DNA of 64,000 bases from Advenella incenata (lineage in GTDB: Bacteria > Pseudomonadota > Gammaproteobacteria > Burkholderiales > Burkholderiaceae_B): contig NZ_SHKO01000002.1 of the NCBI RefSeq assembly GCF_004217095.1, positions 1 through 64,000 of the forward strand. Direction: 5' to 3'. The notes beneath the pieces were generated by a model. The model saw only the letters and a program-made list of their open reading frames with translations. It was not told the DNA's origin and made no database searches. Below are positions 38,207 to 48,076 of this stretch, in pieces (position 1 is the first letter of the stretch; every line of letters starts with the position of its first letter). Made by a program: the position numbers and the translations under genes.

Positions 38207-40173
38207 CCAGCCGCAACCCTGCCGCTGGCAGTAGCGCTGCCGCAGCAACGGATGGCCGCTTTGCCGGGAAAACAGATAATCTGGCAGACAGCGCCGAGGT
38301 GGCCGTTAGCGCCAGCGGAGTCAGCAAGCGTTTCAAAGTAAAGGAAACAGGTGCAACGGTACTGGCATTGGACAACGTGGACGTGCAGGTAGCCACGGGC
38401 CAGCTCACGGCAATTGTTGGTCCCGATGGGGCTGGCAAAACGACATTTCTCAGGCTTGTGTCCGGGCTGATGCGCCCAGACACAGGCTCATTGCAGGTAC
38501 TGGGTATTGACGTTATTCGCAATCCGCAGGCGGTGCAGGATCGCATCAGCTATATGCCGCAAAAATTCGGGCTATATGAAGACCTGAGTGTGCAGGAAAA
38601 CCTCGACCTGTATGCCGATTTACATGGCGTTGCACAGGACGTGCGCCGTGAGCGCTTTGCCAACCTGCTGGAGATGACCGATCTGAAACGATTTACCGCG
38701 CGCCTGGCCGGTAAACTATCGGGCGGCATGAAGCAAAAGTTGGGTCTGGCCTGCACGCTGGTTCGCTCGCCCCAGTTGCTGCTCCTGGACGAGCCAACTG
38801 TTGGCGTAGACCCTCTGTCACGGCGTGAATTATGGGAAATTGTGCAGCAGTTGCGCGAACAGGAACAGTTGTCGGTGCTGCTGACCACCGCGTATCTGGA
38901 CGAAGCGGAACGCTGCGCCAGTGTATACGTGCTGCATGAAGGCAGACTACTTTCCAGTGGCCCACCAGAGGCGACCAGTGAACATGCTCGTGGTCTGTGC
39001 TATCTGGTAACGCCGACCAGCAATGAACACCCCCGCGACCTGCAAGCACAACTGCTGGATAACACCGCCGCAGTCATCGATGCAGTACCGGAAGCGGGAG
39101 ATGTTCGTGTCATTCGGCGCCCCGAATCAGATCCATCACAACTGCAATTGAACGGGCGAGCACTGGAACCGGCGCAAGCGCGCCTTGAGGACGGATTCAT
39201 GGTGTTGCTGCGCAGTGGTAGCGACCTTGATATGGACGCAACCACCGACCAGATTACCCGGAGCAGGAATAACGCTGCTCCAGGCTTTGCAGACTCCAGG
39301 AGTGCGACCCAGACGCAGCAGACAAGCCGGGAGAGCGCCGCAGATGCCATAGACCAACCACACTTGCATGAGGCCCCGCACACGGCTTCAGGAAACGGCA
39401 ATAACGGTATCGTGATTGATGTCCGGGATCTTGTCAGAAAGTTCGGCGAATTTACCGCGGTCGATAGCACGACCTTCAATGTCAAGCGCGGTGAGATTTT
39501 TGGTTTGCTTGGCCCCAACGGCGCGGGCAAAACCACGACTTTTCGCATGCTTTGCGGGCTTTTGCCTGCTACGAGTGGTCACGCCGAAGTGGCCGGGATG
39601 GATATGCGCAAGGCCCGCGCCGAAGCCCGTCAGCGTATTGGCTACGTCTCGCAGAAGTTCGCCCTGTATGGCAACCTGTCAGTGATGGAGAATCTGCGTT
39701 TTTTTGGTCGCGCCTATGGGCTGATGAGCAAGCGTCTGGCCCACCGCATTACCGCCGTTACCACGCAGTTCGAACTGCAACGCTATGAGAAGATGCCGGC
39801 CGGACAGTTACCCGGCGGCGTCAAACAACGCCTGGCCATGGCCGTTGGGCTGCTGCACGAGCCCGATGTGCTGTTTCTGGACGAACCCACCAGTGGGACT
39901 GATCCCCTGGCTCGTCGCGGCTTCTGGCAGCGCATTACCCGGCTTGCCGGTGGCGGCACCACGATTGTGATTACAACGCATTTTATGGAAGAGGCCGAAT
40001 ATTGCGATCGGATTGTCATTCAAGATGCCGGCAAGCTCGTGGCCTATGGCACACCGGATGAAGTGCGTACGCAGGCAGGCGGGACCGACAGGATGACCAT
40101 GGAAGCGGCCTTCATCCGTATTGTGGAGCAGGGACGCAGCGAACGCGGCAATAGCCAGAAGGTGGCGGCATGA
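38203..40173 (+). CDS. ybhF: fused double ATP-binding ABC exporter subunit (YbhF-like)
   Basis: This 656-aa protein holds two complete ABC domains. The first has Walker A GPDGAGKTT (73-81), signature LSGGMKQK and Walker B LLLLDEPTVGVDP; the second has Walker A GPNGAGKTT (about 437), signature LPGGVKQR and Walker B LFLDEPTSGTDP. The second signature begins LPGG rather than LSGG. A linker of over 100 residues rich in Ser, Asn and acidic residues makes it longer than E. coli YbhF (578 aa). It energises the two permeases downstream. Confidence 0.93.
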   Translation: MTSRNPAAGSSAAAATDGRFAGKTDNLADSAEVAVSASGVSKRFKVKETGATVLALDNVDVQVATGQLTAIVGPDGAGKTTFLRLVSGLMRPDTGSLQVLGIDVIRNPQAVQDRISYMPQKFGLYEDLSVQENLDLYADLHGVAQDVRRERFANLLEMTDLKRFTARLAGKLSGGMKQKLGLACTLVRSPQLLLLDEPTVGVDPLSRRELWEIVQQLREQEQLSVLLTTAYLDEAERCASVYVLHEGRLLSSGPPEATSEHARGLCYLVTPTSNEHPRDLQAQLLDNTAAVIDAVPEAGDVRVIRRPESDPSQLQLNGRALEPAQARLEDGFMVLLRSGSDLDMDATTDQITRSRNNAAPGFADSRSATQTQQTSRESAADAIDQPHLHEAPHTASGNGNNGIVIDVRDLVRKFGEFTAVDSTTFNVKRGEIFGLLGPNGAGKTTTFRMLCGLLPATSGHAEVAGMDMRKARAEARQRIGYVSQKFALYGNLSVMENLRFFGRAYGLMSKRLAHRITAVTTQFELQRYEKMPAGQLPGGVKQRLAMAVGLLHEPDVLFLDEPTSGTDPLARRGFWQRITRLAGGGTTIVITTHFMEEAEYCDRIVIQDAGKLVAYGTPDEVRTQAGGTDRMTMEAAFIRIVEQGRSERGNSQKVAA

Positions 40174-41336
40174 ATATTGAGTCGAAATCTGCATCGACAA
40201 CGCGTCCGAATCGTAGCGGCGGCTTCTGGCTACGTCTGATATCGTTAACGCGTAAGGAGTTTCGCCAACTGTGGCGTGACGCCAGTAATCTGATGATTGG
40301 TATCGGTCTGCCGATAGCGCTGATTCTCATTTTCGGCTATGCCCTTACCTTTGATGTACGCGATGCGCGTGTCGCCGTCGTGCTGGAAGATTCCTCGCCC
40401 GTGGCGCAAAGCCTGGTTTCCAGCCTGGAGCTTTCCGACTATTTTGTGCCGGTCAAAGTGACATCCATGCACGAAGCCACCGAGATGATGAAGGCGCACG
40501 AATCGGATGCCATCCTCAGAATCCCGTCCGATTTCGCGCGACGTCTGTCTGTAGGGGATGCCCAGGTACAGACGCTGCTACTCGGGTCTGACCCGACACG
40601 CGCCAGCGCCATCAGAAGCTATCTGGAGGGTGCGGTAGCCATATGGGGGCAAAAGCAGGCCTCGCGCAGCCACAGCCCTGCTGCGACGGGCTCTGTGGTC
40701 ATCGTCGATCGCATGTGGTTTAACGCCGCCAACAACAGCACCTGGTATCTGGTACCCGGGCTTATTGCACTTATCATGACGCTGGTTGGGACCTTTCTGA
40801 CTGCACTGGTCATGGCACGCGAATGGGAGCGCGGCACGATTGAGGCCCTGTTTGTCACGCCGGTGCGGCCGGTCGAAATTCTGATTGCAAAAATCATCCC
40901 CTATTTCTTTATCGGGCTGCTTGGACTGGTCATGTGCGTGGTCACCGCCCGCGTGCTGTTCGATGTGCCCATTTACGGGTCGATGTGGGTTCTGGTGTTG
41001 GCATCCATGCTGTACATGTTTGTCTCTCTGGGCATCGGGCTGCTGATCTCTGCCATGACCAAGAACCAGTTTCTGGCCAGCCAGGTTGCGCTGCTGGCAA
41101 GTTTCCTGCCGGCCATGATGCTGACCGGATTTATCTTCGATCTGCGCAATGTACCCACAGCGGTGTACGTCATTGGCCAGTTGGTTCCGGCAACGTACTT
41201 TCTTGAACTGGTCAAATCGCTTTTCCTTGCCGGCAACTACTGGCCCATGATCATCAAAAACTGCAGTGTGCTGGCTGTCTATGCCGTCGTTCTGCTGGGA
41301 CTGGCGCGTTTTGTCACCCGCAAGAAACTGGATTGA
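40170..41336 (+). CDS. ybhS: ABC-2 type permease (YbhS-like)
   Basis: This 388-aa membrane protein has one N-terminal span (about 45-63), a large extracytoplasmic domain to about 190, and five C-terminal spans, the ABC-2 exporter pattern. EWERGTIEALFVTPVRPVEILIAK is the conserved cytoplasmic loop. It starts inside the ybhF-like stop (ATGA) and its own stop overlaps the next permease. Confidence 0.92.
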   Translation: MNIESKSASTTRPNRSGGFWLRLISLTRKEFRQLWRDASNLMIGIGLPIALILIFGYALTFDVRDARVAVVLEDSSPVAQSLVSSLELSDYFVPVKVTSMHEATEMMKAHESDAILRIPSDFARRLSVGDAQVQTLLLGSDPTRASAIRSYLEGAVAIWGQKQASRSHSPAATGSVVIVDRMWFNAANNSTWYLVPGLIALIMTLVGTFLTALVMAREWERGTIEALFVTPVRPVEILIAKIIPYFFIGLLGLVMCVVTARVLFDVPIYGSMWVLVLASMLYMFVSLGIGLLISAMTKNQFLASQVALLASFLPAMMLTGFIFDLRNVPTAVYVIGQLVPATYFLELVKSLFLAGNYWPMIIKNCSVLAVYAVVLLGLARFVTRKKLD

Positions 41337-42460
41337 ACCGTATGCTGGCCTTTTTCAACTATCTGCTGCGTCTGGCCAATCTTTGCCAGAAGGAATTCAT
41401 TGCGGTGCTCAAAGATCCGGCCAATCGGGTCATTCTGATCGTGCCACCGATCCTGCAAAGCCTGCTGTTTGGCTATGCCGCCAATTTCGACTTAACCAAC
41501 GTTCCCTACGCTGTACTGGATGAAAGTCGCGGCGGCGCATCCACCGAACTCATCGCACGCTTTGACGGCACCGGGGTTTTTCATCGGGTCGCAACGCTTG
41601 ATTCTGCGAGCCAGATTTCAGAAGTGATCGATACTGGTTCGGCCCTGCTGGTAGTGCATTTCAGTCCCGATTTCGAGCGCCTGCTGTCAGCAGGCCATAC
41701 CACGCCGTTGCAGGTCATTCTGGATGGGCGTAACTCAACGACAGCGGGGTCAGCCGTCGGGCAGCTACAGGCCATCATATCGGCCTATAACCAGCGCGAT
41801 GGACATGACCAGGCCAAACCAGCAGTGACCGTCATGTCACGCGCCTGGTACAACCCTAATCTGGAGTCGCGCTGGAATATTGTGCCGGCGCTGATCGCCT
41901 CGCTCAGCATGATACAAACCATCATGCTGGCGGCGCTTTCAGTGGCGCGCGAGCGCGAACAGGGTACCTTCGACCAATTACTGGTAACACCGTATACGCC
42001 GCTACAGATCATGATCGGCAAGGCGATTCCGTCTATTGCCATCGGGCTCTCGCAAGCAATGCTGGTACTGACAATATCACTTTACTGGTTTGATATTCCG
42101 ATGACTGGCAACTTCTGGGCGCTCTTGCTGGCCATGCTGATGTTCATGATCACCATTGTCGGGATCGGCCTGTCGATCTCGGCCTTGTCGGCAAATATGC
42201 AACAGGCCATGCTCTACACTTTTGTGCTGATCATGCCGCTCACATTGCTATCGGGCCTGGCAACACCGGTGAGCAACATGCCCCATTTCATGCAAATGGC
42301 CACTTACGCCAACCCGCTGCGCTTTGCGATTGACCTGGTACGAAGAATCTATCTGGAAGGCGCGCCACTCACGCTGCTATGGCATGACTTTATTCCATTT
42401 GTGGGAATCACACTTGTGACCATGCCGCTTGCCGCCTGGCTATTTCGCAATAAGCTGTAG
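41333..42460 (+). CDS. ybhR: ABC-2 type permease (YbhR-like)
   Basis: This 375-aa paralogue of the previous permease has the same six-span layout and the loop EREQGTFDQLLVTPYTPLQIMIGK. The pair should form the heteromeric membrane part of the exporter. In E. coli the system is linked to cefoperazone/chloramphenicol sensitivity and cation export; the substrate here is not known. It is last in the operon. Confidence 0.92.
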   Translation: MNRMLAFFNYLLRLANLCQKEFIAVLKDPANRVILIVPPILQSLLFGYAANFDLTNVPYAVLDESRGGASTELIARFDGTGVFHRVATLDSASQISEVIDTGSALLVVHFSPDFERLLSAGHTTPLQVILDGRNSTTAGSAVGQLQAIISAYNQRDGHDQAKPAVTVMSRAWYNPNLESRWNIVPALIASLSMIQTIMLAALSVAREREQGTFDQLLVTPYTPLQIMIGKAIPSIAIGLSQAMLVLTISLYWFDIPMTGNFWALLLAMLMFMITIVGIGLSISALSANMQQAMLYTFVLIMPLTLLSGLATPVSNMPHFMQMATYANPLRFAIDLVRRIYLEGAPLTLLWHDFIPFVGITLVTMPLAAWLFRNKL

Positions 42461-42671
42461 CGATAACGGGCAATGCGAGACAGCGCCCAACTGCAGCCGG
42501 GCTATCCGGCAATAGCGCATCCTTGATAACGCTGATCACCTGAAACACGGCGCCTTGAAGCGGGCATTCGGCGCCTGGCCAGCGGTACTTTGCGCCCGAG
42601 CGCAACATGCCAATCATTTCCCGGACGCCGGTTGGGAGTAGTAATGGCGTGGCCGGCACACGCTGATCCAC
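42408..42671 (-). pseudogene. possible regulator gene fragment
   Basis: An open frame overlapping the ybhR-like 3' end reads as an ordinary-looking protein in its intergenic part (VPATPLLLPTGVREMIGMLR and so on). It has no ribosome site and no complete domain. It might be the remnant of an AraC-like regulator, but this is weak and it may be chance coding. Confidence 0.15.
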
Positions 42672-42745
42672 GCCTTTAACGTCCTACGACCCCATCCTGC
42701 TATCGAATCCTGCTGTCCGCTAATATCAATCTAGCCGGTTCGGTA

Positions 42746-43228
42746 TCAGGCCGCTGCCGCAGCAGCAGGTGCTGTTGCAGATGCATCCACTGGATGGACG
42801 GTTCTGGCGGTTAGCACCAGGCGATTCCAGCCATTGATTGCGACGGTCGCCAGGGTATAGCCGGCAATCTGTGCCTCGGTAAAGAACTGCCGCATGGCGT
42901 TGTAATCCTCGTCCGGGGCACCGGTTTGTGAAACAAGTGTTATCACTTCGGCCCAGGCAATCACCGCACGCTCCTTGGCGCTGAACACCTGCGCTTCACG
43001 CCAGACGCAAAGCAAGTCAAGTTGTTGCGTGTTCAAGCCATCGGCGCGAGCCTCCTGCAAATGCATATTCACGCAGAATGTGCAGCCATTGATCTGGGAA
43101 GCACGAATCTTGATCAAATGAATGAGGGATTTTTCCAGATCTGGATTCTGCATGACGGCGCCTTCCAGGGCACACATGGCTTTGTAGACAGCGGGGGCGG
43201 TTTTGGGGAAATCGTAACGGGCTTGCAT
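42746..43228 (-). CDS. carboxymuconolactone decarboxylase/AhpD-like protein
   Basis: This 160-aa helical protein has the AhpD-type redox motif CTFCVNMH (about 49-56) in the conserved setting IRASQINGCTFC. Family members are alkylhydroperoxidase partners or reductases. GGAGTTCACA before the ATG supports the start. The C-terminus ends in an alanine tract after PVDASATAP, an unusual tail. It appears to be a single-gene unit. Confidence 0.9.
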   Translation of the reverse strand: MQARYDFPKTAPAVYKAMCALEGAVMQNPDLEKSLIHLIKIRASQINGCTFCVNMHLQEARADGLNTQQLDLLCVWREAQVFSAKERAVIAWAEVITLVSQTGAPDEDYNAMRQFFTEAQIAGYTLATVAINGWNRLVLTARTVHPVDASATAPAAAAAA

Positions 43229-43736
43229 TGTGAACTCCGAAAATGTCTATGACAGTTGAGATATACCGGATTGGCAAACGGGTACCGGCCATCCGTTTAA
43301 TCTATACATGGCTTATCCAGCGAGTACGGCTTGCTGCCCTTGCCGTTGCCTGCTGTTCATGCCAAATGAAAACCATGAGTGCATAGTAAAGCAGCAGGCG
43401 GCCAGACAAAAGAGCCAAGAGTGACGATTAGCTGTAGGCCATGATTGGGGCCGAGCCATGTCGCATGTGCATATGCCTTACCGGGCGCTTATATTTCATA
43501 TTTTCCCGCACTGCCCCTGTTTTCTGCTAAGTGTTCTGCCAGAAAGTCCGCACAGCATGCATGTCCTTGCTTGCAGAAAAATGAAGATGCGCGCCAGGAG
43601 AGCTATTCCGGCTCGGCAAACCGGTTTGCCCTGAAGCCATAGCAGGTAGCAATGTCAGTGGCCCCAAATTGTTTGGGCAGTAATGCTGTAGCTATCTGTA
43701 TTTTTAGCGTCAATTCTCAATGGCTCGCATGCCCAT
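43229..43736. other. gene-free gap between AhpD-like and MocR genes
   Basis: About 500 bp with no supported gene or strong hairpin. It must hold the promoter of the AhpD-like gene (leftward) and the 3' end of the MocR transcript. Confidence 0.35.
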
Positions 43737-45161
43737 CTACAACAACGGCAGGATGCGTTCGCCCAACTGGCGCGCCGCTTCGCGGGAAGCGACATTGGTA
43801 AAACTCATCAGCAGGCCATGGGTGGCAGGCGGCTTCAGATACCATGCCGAAAGGCCATGCGCAAACATCCCTTGAGCGCAAATTCGGTGCGCAATCGCCA
43901 CATCATCCATGGCCACATCATCCCGGGAACGCAAAATCAGGTGCATGCCGCCCGGCTGCAGCTCCACACGCAAGCGATCTCCCAGTACGTCCATCAAACC
44001 GGCAGCAACCACTTCACGTCGCTCTGCGTACAAACGGCGCATCCGCTGGATATGACGGCTGAAATGGCCTTCCTTCATGAATGCCGTCACAATTGCCTGC
44101 ACTAATGCCGGCGCGCCGCTGCCGTGTATCTGCACAGCTTGTTCGAACCGCGTCACCAGCCCTTGCGGGACAACACAGTAAGCCAGACGTAGGCCAGGAA
44201 ACATAACCTTGCTGAACGTACCTGAGTAAATCACCCTACCCTCGCCGTCCAGGCTTTTGAGCGCGGGCAATGGGCGACCCAGATAACGGTATTCACCGTC
44301 GTAATCATCTTCAATAATCCACGCATCATTTTGCGCAGCCCAGTCCAGCAACGCCACGCGCCGCGCCAGCGATAGCGACACACTCAAGGGACTCTGATGC
44401 GCGGGTGTGACGACCGCCAGACGGGCATCCGCCGCACACTGTTTACCCTGTTCAACACAAATACCATCGTGATCAACAGGCACAGGTACCAGCGACATCC
44501 CCACGCTTCTGAGCACATCTTTGGTCGGTTCATAGCCAGGATCTTCCACCCACGCCTTGTCGCCCGCCATCAGCAATGTGCGGGACACCAAATCAATTGT
44601 GATCCGATAGCCCGACGTAATAAATACCTGTTGCGGTACGCAATCGATGCCGCGTGACACTCGCAGATAGCCCGCAATGGCCTCACGCAATATCGTGACG
44701 CCGGCAAAGGGTGGATAAACCATATCCTGGATCTGGGTACTGCGTGCACAGCGGGCGGCCAGACGAGCCCAGATTTTGCGCGGAAAGGCATCCAGTGCGG
44801 GCAATCCCATCTGGAACGGTGCAACTGCCTGATGCTGTGGCATTGCAGTAAATGACGCGGAAACTGGCTCTGCCGGTAACGGCGTGCCACCCAAATGTGC
44901 GAGCCCGGGCATGACCACCGTTCCTGCCTGCCCACGCGCTTGCACATAACCTTCCGAGGCCAGCAAACTGTAGGCGGTCTCAATCGTGCCGCGCGCCAGG
45001 CCCAGTTCCTTGGCTAACGCACGCGCTGCAGGAATTCGCTGGCCTGGCGATATCAAGCCGTCGGTGATGGCGTTGCGCAGGCGCAGATAAATCTGCTGAT
45101 ACAAAGGCATGCTGGCCTGAGGATCCAGAGACGATAAACCATAGCGTTGTGTCTGATTCAT
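43737..45161 (-). CDS. MocR/PdxR-type regulator (GntR HTH fused to aminotransferase fold)
   Basis: This 474-aa protein has an N-terminal GntR winged helix (about 14-85: LYQQIYLRLRNAITDGLISP, ELGLARGTIETAYSLLASEGY) and a C-terminal PLP-binding aminotransferase-like domain. The Lys in YSGTFSKVMFPGLRLAY is the expected PLP Lys and IIEDDYDGEYRY the cofactor region. MocR proteins sense PLP or amino compounds. It is divergent from a GNAT acetyltransferase gene, with paired octamers in the gap. Confidence 0.93.
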   Translation of the reverse strand: MNQTQRYGLSSLDPQASMPLYQQIYLRLRNAITDGLISPGQRIPAARALAKELGLARGTIETAYSLLASEGYVQARGQAGTVVMPGLAHLGGTPLPAEPVSASFTAMPQHQAVAPFQMGLPALDAFPRKIWARLAARCARSTQIQDMVYPPFAGVTILREAIAGYLRVSRGIDCVPQQVFITSGYRITIDLVSRTLLMAGDKAWVEDPGYEPTKDVLRSVGMSLVPVPVDHDGICVEQGKQCAADARLAVVTPAHQSPLSVSLSLARRVALLDWAAQNDAWIIEDDYDGEYRYLGRPLPALKSLDGEGRVIYSGTFSKVMFPGLRLAYCVVPQGLVTRFEQAVQIHGSGAPALVQAIVTAFMKEGHFSRHIQRMRRLYAERREVVAAGLMDVLGDRLRVELQPGGMHLILRSRDDVAMDDVAIAHRICAQGMFAHGLSAWYLKPPATHGLLMSFTNVASREAARQLGERILPLL

Positions 45162-45200
45162 GGACTAGTCCGTATCGTAGTTCTTGGCTCTTCAGATTAT

Positions 45201-45216
45201 GGCATAACGGCATTAC
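45201..45216. promoter_or_regulatory. tandem octamers between MocR and GNAT genes
   Basis: GGCATAAC and GGCATTAC are joined head to tail 40 bp upstream of the MocR ATG. MocR proteins commonly bind direct repeats in the divergent promoter, so this is a candidate site. Confidence 0.3.
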
Positions 45217-45258
45217 CATCTCTTTGTAGACCTATCACATTTGAAAAGGAAACCGTAA

Positions 45259-45771
45259 ATGGCACAAGTAGCCCAAGGCACCGGCGCTATCGGTGAGTCC
45301 GATAGCAACGAAGCACCGGAAAAAGCAGATACCATCATATTGGCGCACCTGGAAAACGAAACCCAGATACGCGCAGCCTTTTCCGTCATGCAACAATTGC
45401 GCCCGCATCTGGCAAATGCGGACGATATGCTTGAACGTGTGCAGCGGATGCAGCAGAATGCAGGCTATCGCATGCTTGCCATCTGGAATAACACAGATGT
45501 AATCGCAATCGCAGGTTATCGCCTGCAGGAAAATCTCATCTACGGGCCGTTTCTGTATGTAGACGATCTGATTACACTGGACACAGCCAGAGGCCAGCGT
45601 TGCGGCGCCAGGCTGCTGCAAGCGCTGCAAAACATAGGCACTGATGCCGGGTGTACGCGTCTTGTTCTGGATACCGGCCTGGCCAATTCGCTTGCACAGC
45701 GCTTCTATTTTCGCCAGGGCCTGTTAAGCACAGCGCTGCATTTTGGCATGACGCTACCGGCCGTCAACTGA
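45259..45771 (+). CDS. GNAT-family N-acetyltransferase
   Basis: This 170-aa protein has a disordered acidic N-terminus (1-25), then the GNAT fold. The acetyl-CoA loop is ARGQRCGARLLQAL (about 113-126) and RLVLDTGLANSLAQRFYFRQG the C-terminal motif. Substrate unknown. It is divergent from the MocR regulator and probably controlled by it. Confidence 0.88.
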   Translation: MAQVAQGTGAIGESDSNEAPEKADTIILAHLENETQIRAAFSVMQQLRPHLANADDMLERVQRMQQNAGYRMLAIWNNTDVIAIAGYRLQENLIYGPFLYVDDLITLDTARGQRCGARLLQALQNIGTDAGCTRLVLDTGLANSLAQRFYFRQGLLSTALHFGMTLPAVN

Positions 45772-45896
45772 TCCATCCCGGGCAATATGCTTTATAAAAA
45801 ACGGGCTCATAATAAATTAATCACAATTGTGATTACCAATTTGATATCGCTATCTTTACTGCAACCAGATAGACAAGCATCGAACACGGAACGCCA

Positions 45897-46538
45897 ATGA
45901 AATTATTGCATTTAACATTCAGCCCACGTGGCGAAGAATCTGAAAGCACGCAGCTTTCCCAAGCCATTGTGAATCAGCTTTGCAGCCTGCACTCGGTTAG
46001 CCGCATTATCAGGCGCGACTGGCGTTTACATGCGACCTCCGCCATTGATGCCGACTATGCAAAAGCACTGGCCAATGCCGCCCGTAACAACGCTGATAAA
46101 TTGTCGTATGAGGGTTCGCTGCAAGAATCAGAAAGACTGATATGCGAACTCGAAGAAGCTGATGTGGTTGTCATTGGCACACCCATGCACAACTTCACCG
46201 TGCCCGCTTCGCTCAAGACCTGGATAGACCTTGTGGTACGCGTCAATCGCAGTTTCAATATCACTCCTGCAGGCAAAGTGGGCACGCTGGACAGCAAACC
46301 AGTTTATATCGCGATCGCATCTGGGGGCTTCTTCGGCAGTGAACACAGTCGCCAGCCGGATTTTCTCACGCCCTATCTGAAAGCCATTCTGGCAACGATC
46401 GGATTGCACGATTTGCGATTTTTTTCGGCTCAGGGAATGGCACTAGATGTGAATAAAGTCAAAGTTCAGCGGCAAGATGCGCTTGATCATGTGATGAATA
46501 TTGGCCCCGCAATAGCTGAATCCAAAGAGTCATGCTGA
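45897..46538 (+). CDS. azoR: FMN-dependent NADH:azoreductase/quinone reductase
   Basis: This 213-aa flavodoxin-fold protein has TPMHNFTVPASLKTWIDLVVR, the conserved FMN/active-site segment of AzoR, and the loop IASGGFFG. It reduces quinones and azo compounds by two electrons. The N-terminal phosphate loop is SPRGEESEST rather than the usual SPRG-x-S-S. It stands alone 126 bp after the GNAT gene. Confidence 0.9.
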   Translation: MKLLHLTFSPRGEESESTQLSQAIVNQLCSLHSVSRIIRRDWRLHATSAIDADYAKALANAARNNADKLSYEGSLQESERLICELEEADVVVIGTPMHNFTVPASLKTWIDLVVRVNRSFNITPAGKVGTLDSKPVYIAIASGGFFGSEHSRQPDFLTPYLKAILATIGLHDLRFFSAQGMALDVNKVKVQRQDALDHVMNIGPAIAESKESC

Positions 46539-46669
46539 TGGTCCCAGCGCTTGGCAGCTTTGTGCCACAGCCTGTGGCCCTTTCTCAGTGCTCCCAGCTT
46601 TGGCGGCCAAATATGGATATCTCGCGAGGGTATGCCAGCAGACGTCGATGAAATTTCAGCGACCCCGTC

Positions 46670-48076
46670 TCACTTCCCAATACAAAAATTCGAAAATATC
46701 TCGCCCAGCAAATCATCGCTGGAAAACTGACCGGTAATACTCCACAGCGACTCGTGTGCAAGGCGTAATTCCTCGGCAAAAAGATCCAGCACGCGATCAT
46801 TCTGCGCAGCATGTTCCTTGGCGTTAAGCAAATGCTGCGCAGCTTTTTGCAACGCTTCCAGGTGCCGTTCGCGAGCCAGCCACGGGGACTCGGCACCCGG
46901 ATTCCAGCCGGCAATCTGCAACAGTTTGCTGCGCAACACATCCAGGCCGGTTTCGTGAACCGCTGAGATCAGAATGCGCGAGACTTCGTGCGTGCTGGCT
47001 GTATTGCCATTTGCCGCGGGTCGCGCAATCAACGCTTTGAGGGCCGCCTCGTCAAGCAGATCGATTTTGTTGAATACTTCCAGCACCGGCGTGCGTTGTG
47101 GCAGGCGGCGTGTAATACCAGCATCCAGCTCGTCATTTGGCGTACGTGCATCCTGCAAGTGAATAATCACATTTGCCTTGGCTATTTCCGCCCAACTGCG
47201 TGCGATACCAATACTTTCTACAGTGTCGTCAGTGTCGCGCAGGCCTGCCGTATCCACGATATGAATGGGTACGCCTTCAATATGAATCTGCTGCGTGACC
47301 TTGTCACGCGTGGTGCCGGCAATTGGAGTGACAATTGCAATATCGTCTCCTGCCAGGGCATTAAGCAGGCTGGATTTACCAACATTGGGCTGGCCCGCCA
47401 GCACGACATGCAAGCCTTCACGCAGAATCATGCCCTGGCGCGCCTGCTGCACCAGTTCTGCCATGTCGCCAAGAATGCCGCCTAATGTTTCGCGCGCCTG
47501 GTATTTTTCCAGAAATTCGATTTCTTCCTCGGGAAAATCCAGCGTAGCCTCTACCAACATGCGCAGATGAATGATTTGATCTGCCAGATTGTTCACCTGT
47601 GCAGAAAAGGAACCGCTCAAAGAGGCCATGGCACTGCGCGCGGCTGCCTCTGAGGAAGCGTCGATCAAGTCGGCCACGGCCTCGGCCTGTGCCAGATCCA
47701 GACGGTTGTTCAGAAAAGCGCGCTGAGTAAATTCACCGGGTTCGGCGTGACGCATACGTAATGGCACGCCCACCTGCAAACAACGATCGAGTATTCTTTT
47801 CAACACTGCCGGACCACCGTGTCCCTGCAATTCCAGCACATCTTCGCCGGTGTACGAATGCGGCGCGCGGAAATAGATGGCGATGCCTTCGTCAATGGGC
47901 TCGCCCTTGCTGTCGCAAAATGGCAGAAAATAGGCATGGCGCGCCGCCAGTTCCCGCCCGAACAGCTGCGAGATCAGGCCGGTCAGATCGGGGCCGGAGA
48001 TACGAATGACGCCGATACCGCCGCGCCCTGGCGCGGTTGCGATAGCAGCAATGGGATCGTTGGCAGGTGCGGACAT
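46670..48076 (-). CDS. mnmE: tRNA uridine-5-carboxymethylaminomethyl GTPase MnmE
   Basis: This 468-aa protein has an N-terminal formyl-tetrahydrofolate domain, a helical domain and an inserted G domain (GQPNVGKSS at about 225, [21 protein letters not shown]). The C-terminal CIGK motif carries the functional Cys. With MnmG it modifies U34 of several tRNAs. It is on the minus strand and 24.6 kb from yidC, although yidC-mnmE is usually a same-strand pair, so a rearrangement has occurred here. Confidence 0.97.
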   Translation of the reverse strand: MSAPANDPIAAIATAPGRGGIGVIRISGPDLTGLISQLFGRELAARHAYFLPFCDSKGEPIDEGIAIYFRAPHSYTGEDVLELQGHGGPAVLKRILDRCLQVGVPLRMRHAEPGEFTQRAFLNNRLDLAQAEAVADLIDASSEAAARSAMASLSGSFSAQVNNLADQIIHLRMLVEATLDFPEEEIEFLEKYQARETLGGILGDMAELVQQARQGMILREGLHVVLAGQPNVGKSSLLNALAGDDIAIVTPIAGTTRDKVTQQIHIEGVPIHIVDTAGLRDTDDTVESIGIARSWAEIAKANVIIHLQDARTPNDELDAGITRRLPQRTPVLEVFNKIDLLDEAALKALIARPAANGNTASTHEVSRILISAVHETGLDVLRSKLLQIAGWNPGAESPWLARERHLEALQKAAQHLLNAKEHAAQNDRVLDLFAEELRLAHESLWSITGQFSSDDLLGEIFSNFCIGK

